A DNA stretch of 64,000 nucleotides, taken from Coenobita brevimanus (taxonomy: Eukaryota > Arthropoda > Malacostraca > Decapoda > Coenobitidae). Positions within the stretch are counted from its first letter, which is position 1. Every line of letters starts with the position of its first letter. Both the position numbers and the translations under genes were made by a program. The stretch covers positions 30,885,138-30,949,137 of the forward strand of contig CM064732.1 of NCBI GenBank assembly GCA_032717465.1, in the 5' to 3' direction. Under the pieces are notes generated by a model. The model did no database searches and had not been told where the DNA came from. It was given only the letters and a program-made list of their open reading frames with translations. This document shows positions 59,042-64,000 of the stretch, piece by piece.

Positions 59042-60314
59042 TCAGCCGGGCGAGTGGCTACCAGGGGACCTTTCCCAGTGCTTGCAGGTGGAAACCTCCA
59101 TACTTTTCTCAGTGATTAGGCTCCCAGACTCCAACAAGGAAGAGCTACCCTTTCTCTCCCTCACTGGACCAGGAGCAGGAAGGACATGAGGACGTGCCGA
59201 CTTGCTAAGAGTGGTCAAATTAATCTTATCAGACTTGTTGGACTTCTGTTTTTGCTGCACCGACTGCGAGGGAGCCACGGCAGCCCGAGAGTAGGAAGTA
59301 ATGACAGGAATGTGTGTAAGAGAGTTGGAGCATACAGGAGGGCGAGATTGAGAGGTAGGGTGTGGGGCATGAGGAGCGAAAGTAAGGTCAGTCTGCGTCC
59401 CCACGGTGCACATCCCAGGACGGGACAGAACCGCCAATACATAGGAGACATTAGGCTTGGGAGTTGCATGCAACTCCTTCACCTTCTTCCTAGCATCGTA
59501 AAAGGATATGCCCTCAGTCACTTTCACTGTGCAGACCTCCTTCTCCTCCTTCCACTTGGGGCAAATCCTAGAGGAAGTGGAGTGAGCACCCTGGCAGTGA
59601 AAGCAACACTCAGTTTCTGATGTACAGTGTTCAGCAGAATGTCCTACAGCCGTGCACTTGCCACACACGAAGTTGGAAGCTCAACAAGTCTTTTCATGAT
59701 GCCCATAAATCTGGCAATTTAAGCAACGAAGAGGGTTTGGAATGTAAGGTCTGACGTTAACAATTTCGTTGCCAATTTTAACGCTGGACGGTAATGAAAC
59801 TTTGCCAAAGGTCAAGATAACAGTTGCAGCTCTTGTCCTCCTGCCCTCCGAGTATCTAGTGATAAACCGACCTTCTATAACATCCTGCTGAGCAGGTTCC
59901 TGTACGATTTCTTTCTCCTCCATAACCACAAGATCCCTGCAGGTGATGACACCCCTGCAGGAATTCATGGAGTGAGTGATCGTGGTCTCAACATCATAAC
60001 AATGGAACTTGCTCAGTTTAAGCAGAACCTTTACGTGGGCTGAATTCATAGTTTTTACGAGAAGGTCTCCACTCGCAAGTTTTTTCACTTGTTCCACCTC
60101 TCTTGCACACCCATCAATCACCTTCTTGATGATGAAGGGATTGAGGCTGGACAGGGGAGTGGAAGCAACTGCATGAATCTGTGCAAATGAAGCATTTTTT
60201 ATATTAATGTCAAGACGGGCACGTGTCTGGGGCCTTTCAGTCTGGGGACAGTCCGTCCATGAGACAGTTGAGGGTCGGTCAAGACTACCTCCAGGCAGTA
60301 GGGGCGTCCACCAT
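59042..60314 (-). pseudogene. LINE D ORF1 (gag-like, CCHC zinc knuckles), one stop
   Basis: The minus-strand frame carries RARLDINIKNASFAQIHAV upstream, VKTMNSAHVKVLLKLSKFHC (RNA-recognition-like segment), RYIPNPLRC-type lead-in, then three Cys/His knuckles: CLNCQIYGHHEKTC (59720-59680) and CGKCTAVGHSAEHC (59667-59625), both perfect CX2CX4HX4C, and a third variant CFHCQGAHSTSSRIC (about 59605). A TGA at 59678-59680 separates knuckles 1 and 2 in the same frame. The C-terminal part is Ser/Pro-rich and ends at 59042. A frame change near 60285 separates a likely ATG at 60314-60312 from the main frame. The role in the family is RNA packaging with the EN-RT protein. Confidence 0.85.
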
Positions 60315-60420
60315 AGTTACCACTTCCCCCTTGCGGGAAAAGTGAGAAGAAGGAGAAAAACGAACAAGGGACAAAGTACCCGGGGAAGACACACCTAGTC
60401 TGAGATTACCCTCTCAAACC

Positions 60421-61190
60421 ACTCTCGGGAGGCCGCACCTGTGTATAACTCATACCCCAGAGCAATCAGTGGGGGGTACACTCCAGAGGTGAGTAAGCAA
60501 AGGCAATCTCAGTAAATAAATATAGACACCTACTAGATCTTAGATCTCTACTGGGGCTGGGAGGAAGATTAGAACTAGCTAACCTAACTTTATTGTCGTT
60601 AAGTCAAAAAAAAACTATTGCCGGTAGGGCAACCCTAGAATGATAGAGGAGAGTCAGAAAAACACGTCTGCACTCCCCACGATCATACATAAAAATCCTC
60701 TGGCAACTCTGACTTGTAACTGGAAAAAAAAAAAAAAAAAAAAACGAGACGCACTGAGAACTTTCCAGCAATTCCTATCTAGCAACTCCCACTTCTCAAC
60801 AATACTATTAAGAGGTATGGCAAAGCTTACTGATTGGGGTTACATTATGAATTGGCATTTTTTTTTTTTTCCACCTTTTTACCCTTCAGTGTTGACATTG
60901 TACACTGGGTCACAAAACTATCGGTGCACAGGGGGTCCGATGCTATCGAAAACATTCAAACAACCGCTGTACATTACCAACAACTAATTATGTATTAACA
61001 ATGTCTGTTTATGTAAACATAACATTTGCAATGTTTGCAAGAAGACATTGCTGGTTGGCGATATAATAACACCTCCCGACGTCAGGGCTACAAGCGTATG
61101 GTAGGTCGGACACTAATATTTCAGTGACCTTCGTTTTGTGTTCCCAAATGTTTCACGCATATCGTGCACCATACTTTTGTGACCCATTGT
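60421..61190. other. LINE D 5' flank and unassigned DNA
   Basis: 60421-60600 may still be LINE D 5' UTR. A 20-base A run is at 60725-60744 and a T run at 60860-60872. No coding evidence. Confidence 0.45.
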
Positions 61191-61765
61191 ACATGAAGGT
61201 ACTCTAGGGTAACCGAAGTCCTTGTGCCAAATATAAATGACCTTGACCTATTTTTGAAGGTCATATATTCATCTTTATTCAAAAAATTGCATATATGAAA
61301 TTGAAATATCTCAGAAAACTGAGATAGATATTTGGTTGGAATTCCTTTGATAACAATTTTTACTGAATAATTTTGCCTTAATATTTTGCATTTAACCCAA
61401 TAGAAAGTGCTGAATTCAAATCTGCTCATTTTTTTTCATTGCAACACGTTGTAGAGAAAACCATATAAGCTTTGAAGCTGTAACACTCCAGATACATAGC
61501 TGTGGTCCCTCTTGTGATCCGAACCGAAAATAGTTACAGTTAAATATGCAGTTAGTCAATTATGGAGATAACAGTAAAATATACACATGCAGTCTTCAAC
61601 ACCTTTTGTCTTCAGATTCTGTTGATGTTATACAAGAAGTTACCTTATGGTCTTCAGATCTTGTTTGTTACACTTCTTCTACTTTCCTTGTTCGTTCACC
61701 ACCACAGGGCAAAGCTTTATCACTGTGGCTACGCAATAGGGATGGGTACAGTGACTAGTTAGTCT
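61191..61765 (+). repeat. Noncoding repeat U, copy 5 (A part)
   Basis: CATGAAGGTACTCTAGGGTAACC, CTTGTGCCAAATATAAATGACC, GAAATTGAAATATCTCAGAAA, GGTCCCTCTTGTGATC, GTTGATGTTATACAAGAAGTTACC, ending CACTGTGGCTACGCAATAGGG. Confidence 0.88.
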
Positions 61766-62150
61766 CCACTTATTTCAGTGGAGGCTATTGTTTTTGCTGG
61801 TATTATTTTTTCCAGCCTGAGAGTCTCGTGATGATTCCAAGAGAACTGGAGACTGCGTGAGGAGTCTGAAAGGCCCAGGCTAAGTGTTCTGGCATCGCAA
61901 TTGCTGATAGAAACAAAAATTCCAAATTGTTTATGTGTCGTGGAAGGGCATGTCAGAAAGGGTCATATCATTATTATGTTGTGAAAAAGATAAATTGGTC
62001 GTGTCTTTAGACTTGCGTAACGAATCTGCATTGTCTAGGTTATGTTTCCTGGTATGGGCTATTGCCGATGGAAAAAATCCAAATCTCCCCAGTAGGGTCA
62101 AGGTGATTGTAAGAAACAGTAGGTGGAGCCTAGTGACTGTCTGCAGGACG
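61766..62150 (+). repeat. Noncoding repeat U, copy 5 (B part)
   Basis: CAGCCTGAGAGTCTCGTGATGATTCC, GAACTGGAGACTGCGTGAGGAG, GTATGGGCTATTGCCGATGG, CCCCAGTAGGGTCAAGG, AAGAAACAGTAGGTGGAGCC, TGACTGTCTGCAGGACG. The best-preserved B part. Confidence 0.88.
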
Positions 62151-62735
62151 TTTTTATTTTTTTTTTCTTTGCGGTCTTTTACTTCGATCTTGATGATGTT
62201 ATACATGAAGGTACCCTTGGGTAACTCAAGTCCTTCTACAAAATATAAATGACCTTGACCAATTTTTTAAATGTGTTATACTGATTTTCATCATAAAAAC
62301 TGCATATTTGAAATTGAAGTATCTCAGAAACTAACTGAGATATAGATATTTGGTTGAAAATTCCACGATAAAAAAGTTTGCTAACTAATCATGACTTAGT
62401 AATTTGCCATTCAGTCTAATGGAAAATACCAAATTCAAATCTGCTGAGTTTTGTTTTTTTCTGCAACACATTTTATAGAAATCCACAAAAGTTTTAAAGT
62501 TGTAACATTCCACATATATAGCTTTGGTCCCTTTTATGATCTGAAAGGAATATGATTACCGTAAAGTGTACAGTTAGCCAATTACTGAGACAAATATAAA
62601 ATCTATACATGCGTACTTCGAAACATTTGTCTTCAAATCTTGTTGATGTTACACAAGATGTTACTTTAGGGTCTTCAAATCATGTTTACATTATATATAC
62701 CTTTTATACGATCTATATACTCTGTGTTAAACCAC
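62151..62735 (+). repeat. Noncoding repeat U, copy 6 (A part, interrupted)
   Basis: Same A-part order from CATGAAGGTACCCTTGGGTAAC to TTATATATACCTTTTATACG. The unit's end (GAAGCTTACTTATTGTGGCT...GGTAACTAATTATT) is found only at 63398-63440, after an insertion. Confidence 0.85.
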
Positions 62736-63217
62736 GTTCCTCGCCTCACAATCACCAGTTGATGAGTGCAAGTGTGTGGTATGGAAAGGTATTGGACATT
62801 TTCAGTCGATGGTGTTCTTTTGGGTGAGGTACTTCACTTTTTGTACATATGTAAATGCATTCCATCATCTTGTATAAGTTTTCTTAATTAGGGTCGACAG
62901 CTGACGTATATGGAATAGTTCTTGTCTCCCCTGGTTCTCTTTCATAAACAGATGTCCCCTATATTAGTTTCTCCCTCGACTGACAGTCAGCAGGCGATGA
63001 GTGCCGGTATGTAATGCAGAAAGGCAGTACATATCTGCAGTCGATGGTGTTCTCTTGCTCGGGATATTTTTCCCATTATTGTAGGCTTAGTTATTTGCAT
63101 CTTTAGGATTTAGTATGGGTTAGTGATTTGTCTGTTAGGTTTATTAGTCTTAGGGTTATTAGATTTTTTTTTTTATGTAATAAAAAACGAAAAAATAAAA
63201 AAGTAACAAAAACTACA

Positions 63218-63284
<67 letters not shown>

Positions 63285-63380
63285 TCATATATATAGTTGC
63301 CTTAAATTAATGACCAGGGACTTCGGCCCCAATGGTCGATAGACAAAAATAATTTAGTAAATGAATAATTAAATGGAAAT
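62736..63380 (+). mobile_element. LINE D-type 3'-end copy ending in hairpin repeat H
   Basis: 62740-63170 matches the LINE D 3' UTR (both 236-bp repeats, e.g. TCACTTTTTGTACATA, GACAGCTGACGTATATGGAA, CTCGACTGACAGTCAGC) in plus orientation. TA and TG runs (63222-63280) and the hairpin CTTCGGCCCC block (63315-63345) follow. It splits repeat U copy 6, so it inserted after that repeat formed. Confidence 0.8.
63290..63350 (+). repeat. Hairpin repeat H, copy 3
   Basis: GCCTTAAATTAATGACCAGGG then ACTTCGGCCCC (one mismatch in the stem), AATGGTCGATAGAC and an A-rich end. Confidence 0.75.
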
Positions 63381-63440
63381 ATAAATACTTCAGGCGAAGC
63401 TTACTTATTGTGGCTTCACAGTAAGAACAGGTAACTAATT

Positions 63441-64000
63441 ATTGCTGTTGTTCCTGTTATTATCATTAAGGACATTGTCTTTGCCGCCAATGAATACTTT
63501 TTCAACTTCAGAGGAATTAATTCCTCCATAATCATAAGGCTCTTCCGAGTCGAATAAAATCGTTGTTTGTAGCAAAAGCAAATACAAAAGAGTTCATGGT
63601 CCTGGAGTGATTTTTGTGGTCGGGAAATAAAAATATCGAATTTTGTACCAAGTAATGAAAGACGATTTTACTTTGCTAAGAAGAAACTAATGTAGCCAAT
63701 GACAGTTTTTTAAAAACCTTTGTGTAACAGATGATTTCATTCAGCTTCGGGATGACTTTCTGAAACACCTTTTTAGTTTTTTTGGTCAGAGGAAGAACGG
63801 TCCTGAAAACTGTTTAATATCGCCTGTTCAAGTAACCAGGATAAAAGAAATACGACGTCATGGTAAAGTAGAGGTTAAGAAAGAAGGCCTCGACCCTCCT
63901 TCCCGTCCTCAACCATCAATTTCTCCAATCGCAATGAACAGGAAAAATTGAGAAGTACAGAGAATGAAGGGAAAAAAAAAAGACAAGCTAAAGGGAAGAA
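63441..64000. other. Unassigned DNA
   Basis: No gene or repeat recognised. Purine-rich near the window end. Confidence 0.5.

Overview
This is eukaryotic, invertebrate-type genomic DNA. I see no host protein-coding gene, no rRNA and no functional tRNA. Long simple-sequence arrays (TA, TG/CA, GA/CT, GATA, AAT/AGT) occur every few kilobases. Together with layered LINEs, a Tigger DNA transposon, a Gypsy fragment and tRNA-derived SINEs, they are typical of a decapod crustacean (crab or shrimp). That taxonomic call is inferred from repeat style only.

Layout. 0-10 kb: microsatellites, one tRNA-type SINE (about 2.9-3.15 kb), a minisatellite (6.37-6.8 kb) and a long inverted repeat (8.04/9.74 kb). 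10.4-12.5 kb: a Gypsy LTR and a duplicated Gypsy reverse-transcriptase fragment. 12.7-15.4 kb: a decayed plus-strand LINE (A). 15.4-18.7 kb: a minus-strand LINE (E) with a zinc-knuckle ORF1 and part of an endonuclease. 20.4-21.6 kb: a second copy of the LINE A type (B). 22.97-24.54 kb: a unit bounded by about 100-bp inverted repeats. 24.5-29.9 kb: microsatellites and unassigned DNA. 29.93-32.60 kb: a Tigger/pogo-like element with recognisable terminal inverted repeats and TA target duplication. 32.6-34.1 kb: two SINE-like pieces and a truncated RTE LINE, the last SINE and the RTE lying tail to tail. 34.1-39.5 kb: microsatellites and small tandem repeats. 39.58-41.4 kb: a GC-rich tandem-repeat block with open frames. 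42.1-47.2 kb: a roughly 1-kb noncoding repeat in several direct copies, carrying a small inverted-repeat element. 47.2-49.25 kb: a coiled-coil gag-like fragment and LINE F. 50.7-60.4 kb: the main structure, a near-complete minus-strand LINE (D: zinc-knuckle ORF1, endonuclease, RT, RNase H) into which two other LINEs inserted, each with a visible target-site duplication. 61.2-63.4 kb: two more copies of the 1-kb repeat, one interrupted by a LINE D 3'-end copy.

How it fits together: this is a transposon graveyard in which relative order can be read. LINE D landed first. A nearly intact 3.4-kb endonuclease/RT LINE (G, one in-frame stop, PHD-type finger inside its polymerase) then entered its endonuclease, and a 0.57-kb LINE C 3' piece entered between its RT and RNase H. 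Many element ends coincide with TA, TG or GATA arrays. Several frameshifts are single-base indels, and an 11.4-12.0 kb duplication differs mainly by indels, so some breaks may be sequence error rather than decay.
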